From: Pseudomonadota bacterium
Lineage (GTDB): Bacteria; Pseudomonadota; Gammaproteobacteria; Xanthomonadales; Xanthomonadaceae
DNA: 9,203 nucleotides
Direction of reading: 5' to 3'
NCBI GenBank assembly: GCA_019348095.1
Contig: JAHWKC010000075.1
Coordinates: forward strand, 1 to 9,203
Program-made: the position numbers and the translations under genes
The notes under the pieces: model-generated
What the model saw: the letters and a program-made list of their open reading frames with translations, nothing else
Database searches by the model: none
What the model was told of the DNA's origin: nothing
Shown: positions 1 to 6,374 of the stretch, piece by piece
How positions within the stretch are numbered: position 1 is the first letter of the stretch
Layout of the letters: each line of letters starts with the position of its first letter

Positions 1-1
1 G

Positions 2-79
2 GTGCCGGCGAGCTGGCAGCTCGTCGCGAGCGCGGTCCTGCTGGTGCTCGGCCTGCTCGCCGTGGCCCTCATCGCGTGA
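2..79 (+). CDS. C-terminal end of a membrane protein (partial)
   Basis: An open frame enters from the left edge and stops at TGA 77-79. It encodes about 25 residues, of which the last 18 or so (V-A-S-A-V-L-L-V-L-G-L-L-A-V-A-L-I-A) form one hydrophobic stretch that fits a final transmembrane helix ending at the C-terminus. The codons are strongly G/C-ending, as in the acyl-CoA dehydrogenase that follows on the same strand 73 bp later, so both probably belong to the same actinobacterial stretch. The rest of the protein is outside the window and no family can be named. The frame could be accidental, because it is short, but the hydrophobic pattern argues for coding. Confidence 0.5.
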   Translation: MPASWQLVASAVLLVLGLLAVALIA

Positions 80-122
80 GCGACCCGGTTGACGTGGGAC
101 GCCGCGTCCGGAAGAGTCGCTA

Positions 123-140
123 ACTGGAACACGTTCTAGT
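123..140. promoter_or_regulatory. KstR-like operator (TetR-family binding palindrome)
   Basis: Positions 123-140 form an 18-bp inverted repeat, ACTGGAAC-AC-GTTCTAGT, with a single mismatched pair (126/137) around a two-base centre. The core at 125-138 matches TnnAACnnGTTnnA exactly. That is the known operator consensus of KstR, the repressor of cholesterol/steroid catabolism genes in mycobacteria and rhodococci. The site ends 12 bases before the GTG start of a dehydrogenase gene that looks like a KstR-regulon member (fadE26/chsE4), so motif and gene support each other. It lies just upstream of the ribosome binding site, a position that would block initiation or early elongation when occupied. 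Binding by KstR itself is inferred. Confidence 0.7.
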
Positions 141-143
141 GCT

Positions 144-149
144 GGAGGG
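144..149 (+). promoter_or_regulatory. Ribosome binding site of the acyl-CoA dehydrogenase gene
   Basis: GGAGGG at 144-149 is a strong Shine-Dalgarno sequence only 3 bases before the GTG at 153. The spacing is short, but GTG 153 gives the N-terminus MRIDYTPAQQ, which matches the usual start of FadE26-type proteins (MRI-YTP-Q), so this start is preferred. Confidence 0.55.
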
Positions 150-152
150 CAC

Positions 153-650
153 GTGCGCATCGACTACACCCCGGCCCAGCAGGAGCTGCGCACGCAGCTG
201 CGCGACTACTTCGGCAGCCTGCTGACGCCCGAGGCGAAGGACGCCATCGCGCGCGAGGGCAACGGCGGCAGGACGGTGCGCGAGATCCGGCAGAAGATGG
301 GCGCCGACGGCTGGCTCGGCATCGGCTGGCCCATCGAGTGGGGCGGCCAGGGCCGCGGCCACATCGACCAGTGGATCTTCTTCGACGAGTCGATGCGGGC
401 CGGCGCGCCGGTCCCGATGCTGACGATCAACACCGTCGGCCCGACGCTGATGGAGCACGGGACGCAGGAGCAGAAGGAGCGCTTCCTGCCGGCGATCCTG
501 CGTGGGGAGATCCACTTCTGCATCGGCTACAGCGAGGCCGATGCCGGCACGGACCTGGCCTCGCTCAGCACCCGTGCGGTCGTCGAGGGGGACGAGCTGG
601 TCATCAACGGCACCAAGCTCTGGACGTCCTACGCGCAGACCGCCGACTGG
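153..650 (+). CDS. fadE26: FadE26/ChsE4-like acyl-CoA dehydrogenase, 3'-truncated at a chimeric junction
   Basis: The first 166 residues match the N-terminal half of the acyl-CoA dehydrogenase fold. They contain the helical domain (about 1-120), with W-L-G-I-G-W-P near 54-60 and W-G-G-Q-G near 63-67, and the start of the central beta domain with its FAD/substrate-contacting segment G-Y-S-E-A-D-A-G-T-D-L-A (125-136) and L-W-T-S-Y (156-160). The wording is closest to FadE26 (ChsE4), which pairs with FadE27 (ChsE5) as an alpha2-beta2 enzyme that dehydrogenates steroid side-chain CoA thioesters. The partner gene is not visible. A full protein is about 400 residues. Here the family match stops at W166, and the frame runs on into unrelated sequence to a stop at 726-728. 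The C-terminal helical domain is missing, so this is a fragment. The KstR-like site upstream supports a steroid-catabolism role. Confidence 0.8.
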
Positions 651-665
651 GGCGTGGCCGAGGCC
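645..665. other. Left lineage junction (actinobacterial fadE26 to gammaproteobacterial argG)
   Basis: Dehydrogenase family identity ends at W166 (codon 648-650), and the following codons read as an ArgG-like tail in the same frame. REP elements begin about 90 bases later and are absent before. No insertion-sequence end, integrase site, tRNA or target duplication is visible here, so a mobile-element boundary is not supported. Confidence 0.65.
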
Positions 666-728
666 GAGGGCTTCATCAAGCTGTTCGGCATGAGCAGCAC
701 CCTGTGGGCCGAGGTGAACCGCCGATAG
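651..728 (+). pseudogene. argG: Probable 3' end of argG (argininosuccinate synthase), 5' part missing
   Basis: After residue W166 of the dehydrogenase frame the sequence reads G-V-A-E-A-E-G-F-I-K-L-F-G-M-S-S-T-L-W-A-E-V-N-R-R and stops (TAG 726-728). This does not continue an acyl-CoA dehydrogenase. The pattern A-E-G-F-I-(K/R)-L-F-G followed by a short tail resembles the extreme C-terminus of many argininosuccinate synthases. ArgG joins citrulline and aspartate in the step before ArgH, and in Xanthomonas-type genomes argG lies just upstream of argE'. The neighbouring argE'-argB-argC-argH cluster therefore supports the call. Only about 25 residues are present. The exact left limit is uncertain by some 15 bases, and the family call rests on a short tail. 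Confidence 0.55.
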
Positions 729-739
729 CCAGCGTTCTT

Positions 740-816
740 GTAGGAGCGGCTTCAGCCGCGATTGCCGGATCGGTACGTGCGCATGGGCATCCGATCGCGG
801 CTGAAGCCGCTCCTAC
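740..816. repeat. GTAG-type REP pair (inverted) between argG tail and argE'
   Basis: GTAGGAGCGGCTTCAGCCGC plus GAT at 740-762 recurs as an exact reverse complement at 794-816. Each copy also folds on itself (GCGGCT-TC-AGCCGC). The 31-base spacer is not conserved with other copies in the window. This head-to-head pair of GTAG-headed palindromes is the arrangement known as SMAG/REP elements in Stenotrophomonas and relatives. The full hairpin would form a long stem in mRNA, so it could slow 3' exonuclease decay or weaken read-through. There is no T-tract, so it is not a canonical terminator. Confidence 0.9.
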
Positions 817-817
817 A

Positions 818-835
818 AACAGCAACAGCAACAGC
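818..835 (+). repeat. Three tandem AACAGC hexamers
   Basis: AACAGC is repeated three times exactly between the second and third REP copies of the argG-argE' gap. It is probably a small slippage expansion of the A/C-rich tail that follows the REP copy. The argE'-argB gap carries a single ACAACAG at the same place after its REP copy. Confidence 0.7.
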
Positions 836-840
836 AAAAC

Positions 841-862
841 TCGCGGCTGAAGCCGCTCCTAC
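841..862 (-). repeat. Third GTAG-type REP copy, just upstream of argE'
   Basis: TCGCGGCTGAAGCCGCTCCT plus AC is another exact copy of the REP unit, in the same orientation as the one at 794-816. It ends 18 bases before the argE' start codon, so its small hairpin lies immediately before the region where a ribosome would bind. The cluster order is plus, minus, minus. Confidence 0.85.
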
Positions 863-880
863 CGTGTCCGGGACAACGAC

Positions 881-1978
881 ATGCTTGCCGACGTACTCCG
901 CCATCTCGAGGCCCTGGTCTCCTTCGACACCCGCAATCCGCCGCGCGCGATCGATACCGGCGGGATTTTCGACTATCTGCGCGCGCACCTGCCCGGCTTC
1001 CACGTGGAGGTGCTCGACCACGGCGACGGGGCGGTGTCGATGCTGGCGGTGCGCGGCCAGCCGGCGCGGGTGTTCAACGTGCACCTGGACACGGTGCCGG
1101 CATCAAAGGCCTGGAGCGCCGACCCGCACCTGCTGCGCGTGGCCGGCGAGCGCGCGGTCGGGCTTGGCGCGTGCGACATCAAGGGTGCGGCGGCCGGGCT
1201 GCTGGCCGCGGCCGCGGTGACCACCGGCGCTGCCGCGTTCCTGTTCAGCACCGACGAGGAGGCCAACGACGCGCGCTGCATAAAAGCCTTTCTCGCGCGC
1301 GAGCACGGCTTCAGTGAGGCGATCATCGCCGAGCCGACCCGGTGCGAAGCGGTGCTGGCCCATCGCGGGATCAACTCGGTGCTGATGCGGTTCCGCGGCC
1401 ACGCCGGGCACGCTTCCGGCGCCGACGCGCTGCAGGCCAGCGCGCTGCACCAGGCGATTCGCTGGGGCAGCCGCGCGCTGGACCTGGTCGAGGCCGAATC
1501 GCACCAGCGCTTCGGCGGTCTGACCGGCCTGCGCTTCAATATCGGCAGGCTCGAAGGTGGGATCAAGGCCAACATGATTGCCCCCGATGCGCAGCTGCGC
1601 TTCGGCTTCCGGCCGCTGCCGTCGATGTCGATCGATGCGCTGCACCAGCGCTTCGGCGCACTGGTCGATGCCGCCGCGATCGAGCACTACGAGGAAACCT
1701 TCCGCGGGCCGCCGTTGCCATTGGGCGACATCGCCTCGGCGGAGGATCGCCGCCTGCAGGCGCGCGACCTGGCCGAAGCGCTCGAGCTGCCGATCGGCAA
1801 CGCGGTCGACTTCTGGACCGAGGCGTCGCTGTTCTCCGCCGCCGGCCTGACCGCGATCGTCTACGGCCCCGGTGACATCGCCCAGGCGCACACCGCCGAC
1901 GAGTGGGTCGCGCTGGAGCAGTTACAGCGCTATGCCGAATCGCTCACCCGCATCATCGATGCCCCACCGGTTCTGTAG
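881..1978 (+). CDS. argE': N-acetyl-L-citrulline deacetylase (ArgE', M20 family)
   Basis: This 365-residue cytoplasmic zinc hydrolase removes acetate from N-acetylcitrulline in the Xanthomonas-type arginine pathway, in which acetylornithine is carbamoylated before deacetylation. M20 landmarks are present: H68-L-D70-T-V-P (metal ligand and activating Asp), bridging D99 in L-G-A-C-D-I-K-G, the S-T-D-E-E pair E126/E127, ligand E151 in A-E-P-T, the dimerisation-domain motif G-G-I-K-A-N-M-I (226-233), and the last ligand H337 in A-Q-A-H. Length and wording (S-F-D-T-R-N-P-P; D-F-W-T-E-A-S-L-F-S) match Xanthomonas acetylcitrulline deacetylase far better than E. coli ArgE (about 383 residues). ATG 881 has no clear Shine-Dalgarno and follows a REP copy by 18 bases. 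The stop codon TAG 1976-1978 is part of the next REP element. Substrate preference is inferred from family and context. Confidence 0.92.
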   Translation: MLADVLRHLEALVSFDTRNPPRAIDTGGIFDYLRAHLPGFHVEVLDHGDGAVSMLAVRGQPARVFNVHLDTVPASKAWSADPHLLRVAGERAVGLGACDIKGAAAGLLAAAAVTTGAAAFLFSTDEEANDARCIKAFLAREHGFSEAIIAEPTRCEAVLAHRGINSVLMRFRGHAGHASGADALQASALHQAIRWGSRALDLVEAESHQRFGGLTGLRFNIGRLEGGIKANMIAPDAQLRFGFRPLPSMSIDALHQRFGALVDAAAIEHYEETFRGPPLPLGDIASAEDRRLQARDLAEALELPIGNAVDFWTEASLFSAAGLTAIVYGPGDIAQAHTADEWVALEQLQRYAESLTRIIDAPPVL

Positions 1979-2050
1979 GAGCGGCTTCAGCCGCGATCCG
2001 GATCCGGCACGAGTACCCGAGTAACCGATCGCGGCTGAAGCCGCTCCTAC
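1975..2050. repeat. GTAG-type REP pair overlapping the argE' stop
   Basis: The same 23-base unit as at 740 occurs at 1975-1997 and as an exact reverse complement at 2028-2050, with a 30-base spacer. The first four bases, GTAG at 1975-1978, include the TAG stop codon of argE', so the repeat begins inside the coding sequence. The pair fills most of the 92-bp gap before argB/A and ends 20 bases before that gene's ATG. Confidence 0.9.
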
Positions 2051-2070
2051 AACAGACGTAAACGACCGCA

Positions 2071-3411
2071 ATGCACAACGCCAAGGACATCCAGACCCGC
2101 CAGACCATCGTGCGCCTGCTCTCCAGCATGGCCAGCGCGAAGGAGATCCAGCAATACCTCAAGCGCTTCTCACAGCTCGACGCGGCGCGGTTTGCCGTGG
2201 TCAAGGTCGGCGGCGCGGTGCTGCGCGATGAACTCGATGCGCTGGTCTCCTCGCTCGCGTTCCTGCAGCAGGTCGGGCTGACCCCCATCGTGGTGCACGG
2301 TGCCGGTCCTCAACTCGACGAGCAGATGAAAGTTGCCGGGATCGAAAAACGCACCGTCGATGACCTGCGCGTGACCGACGCGCCGGTGCTCGCCGTGGTG
2401 CGCCAGGTGATGCGGCAGGAGAACCTGAGGCTGGTGGAAGCACTGCAGGCGCAGGGCGTGCGCGCCACCTCCATCCAGTTCGGCGTGTTCGAGGCCGCCG
2501 TGCTCGACCGCCACGTCTACGGTCTGGTCGGCAGGGTCACGCGGGTCGATACCGGCGGCATCCAGGCGGCAATCAAGGTCGGCTCGATCCCGGTGATAGC
2601 CTCGTTGGCCGAGACCGCCGAAGGCCAGATCGTCAACGTCAACGCCGACTGGGCGGCCAACGAGCTGATCAAGACCCTGCAGCCGTACAAGATCGTGTTC
2701 CTGACCGGTACCGGCGGGCTGCTCGACGGGGAGGGCAGGATCATCGACTCGATCAACCTCAGCACCGAGTACGACGAGCTGATGGCGCAGCCGTGGCTGC
2801 ACTCGGGCATGCGCCTCAAGATCGCGCAGATCCACGAGCTGTTGCTGGCGCTGCCGGCGGCCTCGTCAGTATCGATCACCCGGCCCGGTGAACTGGCCAA
2901 GGAACTGTTCACCCATCGCGGCTCCGGCACGCTGGTGCGGCGCGGCGAGCGCGTGCTGCAGGCCGAGCGCTGGGACCAGCTCGACCTGCCACGGTTGCGA
3001 GGCCTGATCGAGTCGGCCTTCGGCCGGCCGCTGCTGCCGGACTACTTCGAACGCACGCCGCTGCAGCGCGCCTACGTCAGCGAGCACTACCGCGCCGCGA
3101 TCATCCTGACCTGCGAGCAGGGCGTGTGCTATCTCGACAAGTTCGCGGTGCTCGACGATGCCCAGGGCGAAGGCCTGGGTCGTGCGGTATGGCTGGTGAT
3201 GCGCGAGCAGAACCCGCGGCTGTTCTGGCGCTCGCGCCATGGCAACGGCATCAACGGCTTCTATTGTGACCAGGCCGATGGCTTTATCAGACAGGAGCGC
3301 TGGAACGTGTTCTGGTACGGGATGGGCGACTTGGACCAGATCGGGCGCTGCCTGGAACACTGCCGCACCCGCACGCCGACGCTGGTCGAGACCGCGAGTG
3401 CGGCCGCGTGA
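2071..3411 (+). CDS. argB: Bifunctional N-acetylglutamate kinase / N-acetylglutamate synthase
   Basis: This 446-residue fusion carries out the first two arginine steps: acetyl-CoA plus glutamate to N-acetylglutamate, then ATP-dependent phosphorylation. The N-terminal amino-acid kinase domain (about 40-290) shows V-K45-V-G-G-A (44-49), V-H-G-A-G-P-Q (75-81), N-V-N-A-D-W-A-A-N (189-197) and L-T-G-T-G-G (211-216). The C-terminal GNAT-type domain (about 300-435) shows L-D-K-F-A-V-L (355-361), the acetyl-CoA loop [10 protein letters not shown] (365-374) and W-N-V-F-W-Y-G (411-417). This architecture is the vertebrate-like NAGS/K of Xanthomonas and Maricaulis, unlike the separate ArgA and ArgB of E. 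coli. The preceding REP leaves 20 bases and no visible Shine-Dalgarno. ATG 2071 is kept because the [12 protein letters not shown] stretch after it is typical of the family N-terminus. It overlaps argC by 4 bases. Confidence 0.93.
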   Translation: MHNAKDIQTRQTIVRLLSSMASAKEIQQYLKRFSQLDAARFAVVKVGGAVLRDELDALVSSLAFLQQVGLTPIVVHGAGPQLDEQMKVAGIEKRTVDDLRVTDAPVLAVVRQVMRQENLRLVEALQAQGVRATSIQFGVFEAAVLDRHVYGLVGRVTRVDTGGIQAAIKVGSIPVIASLAETAEGQIVNVNADWAANELIKTLQPYKIVFLTGTGGLLDGEGRIIDSINLSTEYDELMAQPWLHSGMRLKIAQIHELLLALPAASSVSITRPGELAKELFTHRGSGTLVRRGERVLQAERWDQLDLPRLRGLIESAFGRPLLPDYFERTPLQRAYVSEHYRAAIILTCEQGVCYLDKFAVLDDAQGEGLGRAVWLVMREQNPRLFWRSRHGNGINGFYCDQADGFIRQERWNVFWYGMGDLDQIGRCLEHCRTRTPTLVETASAAA

Positions 3412-4391
3412 GCACGCCCATCGCAATCGGAGTTGTCGGCGCGCGTGGCCACGTCGGCGCGGAACTGATCCGTCTGCTAGGCGCGCATCCGCGGTTCGAG
3501 CTGGCGTTCGTTTCCTCGCGCGAGCTCGAGGGCCAGCGCGTGGCCGATCGCATCCCCGGCCATGTCGACCGGCACGGCCGTGCACTGCGCTACAGCGCGC
3601 CCTCGCACGAACAGGTGGCGGCGCAGGCGCTCGACGCGGTGGTGCTGGCGCTGCCCAACGGCAAGGCGGCCGGACTGGTCGCCGCGCTCGATGCCGCCGG
3701 GCGTGAGCCGGTCGTGGTGGATCTCTCGGCCGATTACCGCTTCGATAACGCCTGGTACTACGGCCTGCCGGAGCTCGCCCGCAACGGCTACACCGGCCAG
3801 CGCCGGATCAGCAATCCCGGTTGCTACGCCACCGCCATGCAACTGGCGTTGGCGCCGATGCTCGACGTGCTGGACGGGCCGGTGCAATGCTTCGGTGTGT
3901 CAGGGTATTCCGGGGCCGGCACCATGCCCTCGGACAGCAACAATCCGGACCTGCTGCGCGACAATCTGATGCCCTACGCGCTGACCGGGCATGTCCACGA
4001 GTGCGAGGTCAGCCACCGGCTCGGCCACCCGGTCGAGTTCTTGCCACACGTCGCGCCGCATTTCCGCGGCCTGACCATCACCGCCAACCTGCACCTGTCG
4101 CGGGTGTTCGCCCGCGATGAAGTAGTCGAGCGCTATCGCCAGCGCTACGCCGCCGAGCCGCTGGTGCGGGTCGGGGACAACGCGCCGTGGGTCAGCCGCG
4201 TCGCCCACACGCACCATGTCGAGCTCGGGGGGTTCGGGCTGTCCGGCGATGGCCGTCGGCTGGTGGTCGTGGCGACCGAGGACAACCTGCTCAAGGGCGC
4301 GGCGACGCAGGCGTTGCAGAACCTCAATCTCGCGTTCGGGTTGCCGGAGCTCGAAGGAATCCCTCTCGGCCGCGACGACCTGCCTGTGTAG
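3408..4391 (+). CDS. argC: N-acetyl-gamma-glutamyl-phosphate reductase
   Basis: This 327-residue enzyme reduces N-acetylglutamyl phosphate to the semialdehyde with NADPH. It has a Rossmann start ([11 protein letters not shown], 7-17), the segment D-L-S-A-D-Y-R-F (105-112), the catalytic cysteine C139 in S-N-P-G-C-Y-A-T, the G-Y-S-G-A-G-T loop (166-172) and P-H-V-A-P-H-F-R-G (213-221), which resembles the family's conserved histidine-containing segment. It starts with GTG at 3408 inside the last codons of argB/A. The shared GTGA (3408-3411) makes a 4-base overlap, which suggests translational coupling, and the N-terminus fits this start. The stop TAG at 4389-4391 is the head of the next REP element. 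Length is typical of the family. Confidence 0.93.
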   Translation: MSTPIAIGVVGARGHVGAELIRLLGAHPRFELAFVSSRELEGQRVADRIPGHVDRHGRALRYSAPSHEQVAAQALDAVVLALPNGKAAGLVAALDAAGREPVVVDLSADYRFDNAWYYGLPELARNGYTGQRRISNPGCYATAMQLALAPMLDVLDGPVQCFGVSGYSGAGTMPSDSNNPDLLRDNLMPYALTGHVHECEVSHRLGHPVEFLPHVAPHFRGLTITANLHLSRVFARDEVVERYRQRYAAEPLVRVGDNAPWVSRVAHTHHVELGGFGLSGDGRRLVVVATEDNLLKGAATQALQNLNLAFGLPELEGIPLGRDDLPV

Positions 4392-4468
4392 GAGCGACGT
4401 GAGTCGCGAGCTTGGTCCGGGCTTCCAGCGATCTGCCCAAAAAGCATCGCGACTCACCTCGCTCCTAC
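4388..4468. repeat. Variant GTAG-type REP pair overlapping the argC stop
   Basis: GTAGGAGCGACGTGAGTCGC plus GA at 4388-4409 pairs with the reverse-complement copy at 4447-4468, which differs at one base (ACCTC against ACGTC). This is a different sequence subtype (GCGAC...GTCGC inner stem) from the GCGGCT type at 740 and 1975, but it has the same GTAGGAGCG head. GTAG 4388-4391 supplies the TAG stop of argC. A run of six A follows the second copy on this strand. Confidence 0.88.
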
Positions 4469-4485
4469 AAAAAACCTTGCAGCTG

Positions 4486-4507
4486 CCGCCGCTGGAGCCG
4501 CTCCTAC
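4486..4507 (-). repeat. Degenerate third REP copy upstream of argH
   Basis: The 22 bases match the GCGGCT-type REP unit at 841-862 at 19 of 22 positions, in the minus orientation, and end with the conserved GCCGCTCCTAC. The gap therefore holds a plus, minus, minus series, as in the argG-argE' gap, but with two subtypes mixed. The three changes break the inner stem, so this copy is probably an old, decayed unit. Confidence 0.7.
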
Positions 4508-4528
4508 AAAAAAGCACAGGACCCCGAC

Positions 4529-5818
4529 ATGAGCGATCTTCTCTGGCAAAAACCCGGCATCAGGCTCGATGCGCGCATTCAGCGGTTCTGCGCCGGCGAC
4601 GACGTGATCCTGGATCGCGAGTTCTTCCTGTTCGACATCCAGGCCAGCCGCGCGCACGCGCAGGGGCTGCAGCGCATCGGCATCCTGGACGACGCGGAGC
4701 TGGCCGGAATCGAGCGCGAGCTGAGCGCGCTGGCCGAGGACTTCACCAGCGGCGCGTTCGTGCTGGATGGGTCGCACGAGGACGGCCATTCCGCGATCGA
4801 GGCGCGGCTGGTCCAGCGCCTGGGCGATGCCGGCCGCAAGATCCACACCGGCCGCAGCCGCAACGACCAGGTGCTGGTTGCGACCCGGTTGTGGCTCAAG
4901 GACCGGCTCGCGCGCGTGGTGGCGCTGTGCCGCGAGACCGCCGGGGTGGCACTCGCGCGCGCCGAAGCCGAAGCCATGCTGCCGTTGCCCGGCTACACCC
5001 ACCTGCAGCGCGCGGTGGTGTCCTCGGCGGGCATGTGGTGGGCGGCGTGGGCCGAGGCGTTCATCGACGATGCGACGCGCGCGCGCGACACGCTGGCGTG
5101 GATCGACGCCAACCCGCTTGGCAGCGCGGCCGGCTACGGCGTCAACCTGCCGCTGGACCGGGAACACACCACCGCCGCTCTGGGCTTCGGCCGCGTGCAG
5201 ATTTCCGCCGCCTACGCGCAGCTTTCACGCGGCAAGTTCGAGATGGCCGCGATCGAGGCACTCGGCGCAGCCGTGCTCGACCTGCGCCGGCTGGCCTGGG
5301 ACCTGAGTCTGTTCACCAGCGCCGAGTTCGGCTTTGTCGCCTTGCCGGCGCAATACACCACCGGCAGCTCGATCATGCCGAACAAGCGCAACCCCGACGT
5401 GGTCGAGCTTATGCGTGCCAGTTACGCCAGCGTCGCAGCGGCGCGCACCGAGATCGAGCAACTGCTGTCGCTGCCCTCGGGCTACCACCGTGACCTGCAG
5501 TCCTCCAAGGGCGCGATCTTCCATGCCTTTGGTCGCGGCCTGGGCGCGCTGGAGCTGCTTCCGGACCTGCTGCGCGAGCTCGAATGGCAGCCCGGGCGCA
5601 TGCGTGAGGCACTGGAGCCTTCGATGTATGCGACCGACCTCGCCGTCGACCTGGCCCGGCAGGGCGTGCCGTTCCGCGACGCCTACCGGCAGGCAGCCGA
5701 TCCGTCGCTCTGGGGGCCGGGTGAGCCGGAAGCCAGCCTGAGGGCGCGGGTGTCACCCGGCGCGGCGGCCGACCCCGGGCTGCCGCAGTTGCACGAGCGG
5801 CTGGCGAAACTGTGTTGA
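4529..5818 (+). CDS. argH: Argininosuccinate lyase
   Basis: This 429-residue enzyme of the fumarase/aspartase superfamily splits argininosuccinate into arginine and fumarate, the last pathway step, as a cytoplasmic homotetramer. Visible motifs are H-T-G-R-S-R-N-D-Q (106-114), G-Y-T-H-L-Q (155-160) with the catalytic-region histidine, and the superfamily signature [12 protein letters not shown] (279-290) on the mobile serine loop. The open frame runs upstream to 4412 through the REP cluster, but ATG 4529 is the right start: AGGA at 4518-4521 lies 7 bases before it, and the protein then begins directly with L-W-Q-K-P-G, normal for the family. Xanthomonas-type ArgH proteins are of similar length. 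It is the last gene of the arg series and faces pgaD tail to tail. Confidence 0.93.
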   Translation: MSDLLWQKPGIRLDARIQRFCAGDDVILDREFFLFDIQASRAHAQGLQRIGILDDAELAGIERELSALAEDFTSGAFVLDGSHEDGHSAIEARLVQRLGDAGRKIHTGRSRNDQVLVATRLWLKDRLARVVALCRETAGVALARAEAEAMLPLPGYTHLQRAVVSSAGMWWAAWAEAFIDDATRARDTLAWIDANPLGSAAGYGVNLPLDREHTTAALGFGRVQISAAYAQLSRGKFEMAAIEALGAAVLDLRRLAWDLSLFTSAEFGFVALPAQYTTGSSIMPNKRNPDVVELMRASYASVAAARTEIEQLLSLPSGYHRDLQSSKGAIFHAFGRGLGALELLPDLLRELEWQPGRMREALEPSMYATDLAVDLARQGVPFRDAYRQAADPSLWGPGEPEASLRARVSPGAAADPGLPQLHERLAKLC

Positions 5819-5841
5819 ACCCGAAGCGGAAGCCAAGCGTT

Positions 5842-5855
5842 GCCTGAGGTCAGGC
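5842..5855. terminator. Short palindrome between argH and pgaD (weak terminator candidate)
   Basis: GCCTGAGGTCAGGC forms a 5-bp stem (GCCTG/CAGGC) with an AGGT loop and spans the pgaD stop codon in the 31-bp gap between convergent argH and pgaD. There is no T-run on either strand, so rho-independent termination is doubtful. It is the only inverted repeat I see at this convergent boundary. Confidence 0.2.
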
Positions 5856-6374
5856 GGTATCGGCCGTGGGTGCTTTGACGGCCGGCAGGTCCGTCGCCGG
5901 GACCCCGCGCGGGAGGGGCCGGGCGACGTCGATGGCTATCGGCATACCGCGATCCATCCGCAAGGTCGCGGTCTTCGCCGCGACCAGCGCAGTGCCCAGC
6001 GCCAGGGTCGTGTGCATCGCTTCGGACATTTCCGACAATCGGACGTCGGCCTGGGCGAAGCGGCGTTCCTTGCCCTGGAAGCGGCGGCGGTTGTATTCCG
6101 CCCAGACGATCAGCACCACCGCGCAGGCCAGCGCGAGCAGTGGCAATTGGGTGAGCATCGCCGGCGGCTTGAGCGGCTCGTGCAGCAGGAACACTTCGAG
6201 ATAGGCCGAGCGCACGCCGAGCAGCCACAGTGCGAGGGTGGTCAGTGGCAGCCACAGATAGATGTAGATCGCCCACGCGAGCAGGGTGATCACGCCGAAA
6301 AACGTGCGCGAGGCGCGGCTCTGCTGCCTGGGAAGGTAGATGAATCGATCATGCAGGATGGTTTCGGCGTTCAT
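5850..6374 (-). CDS. pgaD: PgaD-like subunit of the poly-GlcNAc synthase
   Basis: This 174-residue inner-membrane protein has two hydrophobic helices (about 24-52 and 74-92) separated by a short loop, then a charged cytoplasmic stretch beginning W-A-E-Y-N-R-R-R-F (91-99), a pattern typical of PgaD/HmsS. In the family PgaD binds PgaC and is needed for c-di-GMP-stimulated polymerisation. The open frame extends upstream to 6752, but ATG 6374 is preferred. It overlaps the pgaC stop as ATGA (6374-6371), AGGGG lies about 6 bases before it, and the upstream reading is only the shadow of pgaC. The protein is longer than E. coli PgaD (137 residues) because of an alanine/proline-rich tail after about residue 140. 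Identity rests mainly on topology, Y-N-R-R-R-F and position after pgaC. Confidence 0.85.
   Translation of the reverse strand: MNAETILHDRFIYLPRQQSRASRTFFGVITLLAWAIYIYLWLPLTTLALWLLGVRSAYLEVFLLHEPLKPPAMLTQLPLLALACAVVLIVWAEYNRRRFQGKERRFAQADVRLSEMSEAMHTTLALGTALVAAKTATLRMDRGMPIAIDVARPLPRGVPATDLPAVKAPTADTA

Noticed and set aside
89..117. Possible promoter with TTGACG at 89-94 and AAGAGT at 112-117
   Set aside because: The -10 match is only three of six bases; in GC-rich actinobacterial DNA this is not enough to call.
740..862. CRISPR-like or phage att repeats
   Set aside because: Copies alternate in orientation, are self-palindromic, carry the GTAG head and recur at other gene gaps, which fits REP elements rather than a regular array with unique spacers.
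1103..1891. Long minus-strand frames inside argE' and other arg genes
   Set aside because: They are mirror frames of GC-rich genes, with no ribosome binding sites or recognisable domains.
4412..4528. Upstream extension of the argH frame
   Set aside because: It translates REP repeats; ATG 4529 has a Shine-Dalgarno sequence and the normal family N-terminus.
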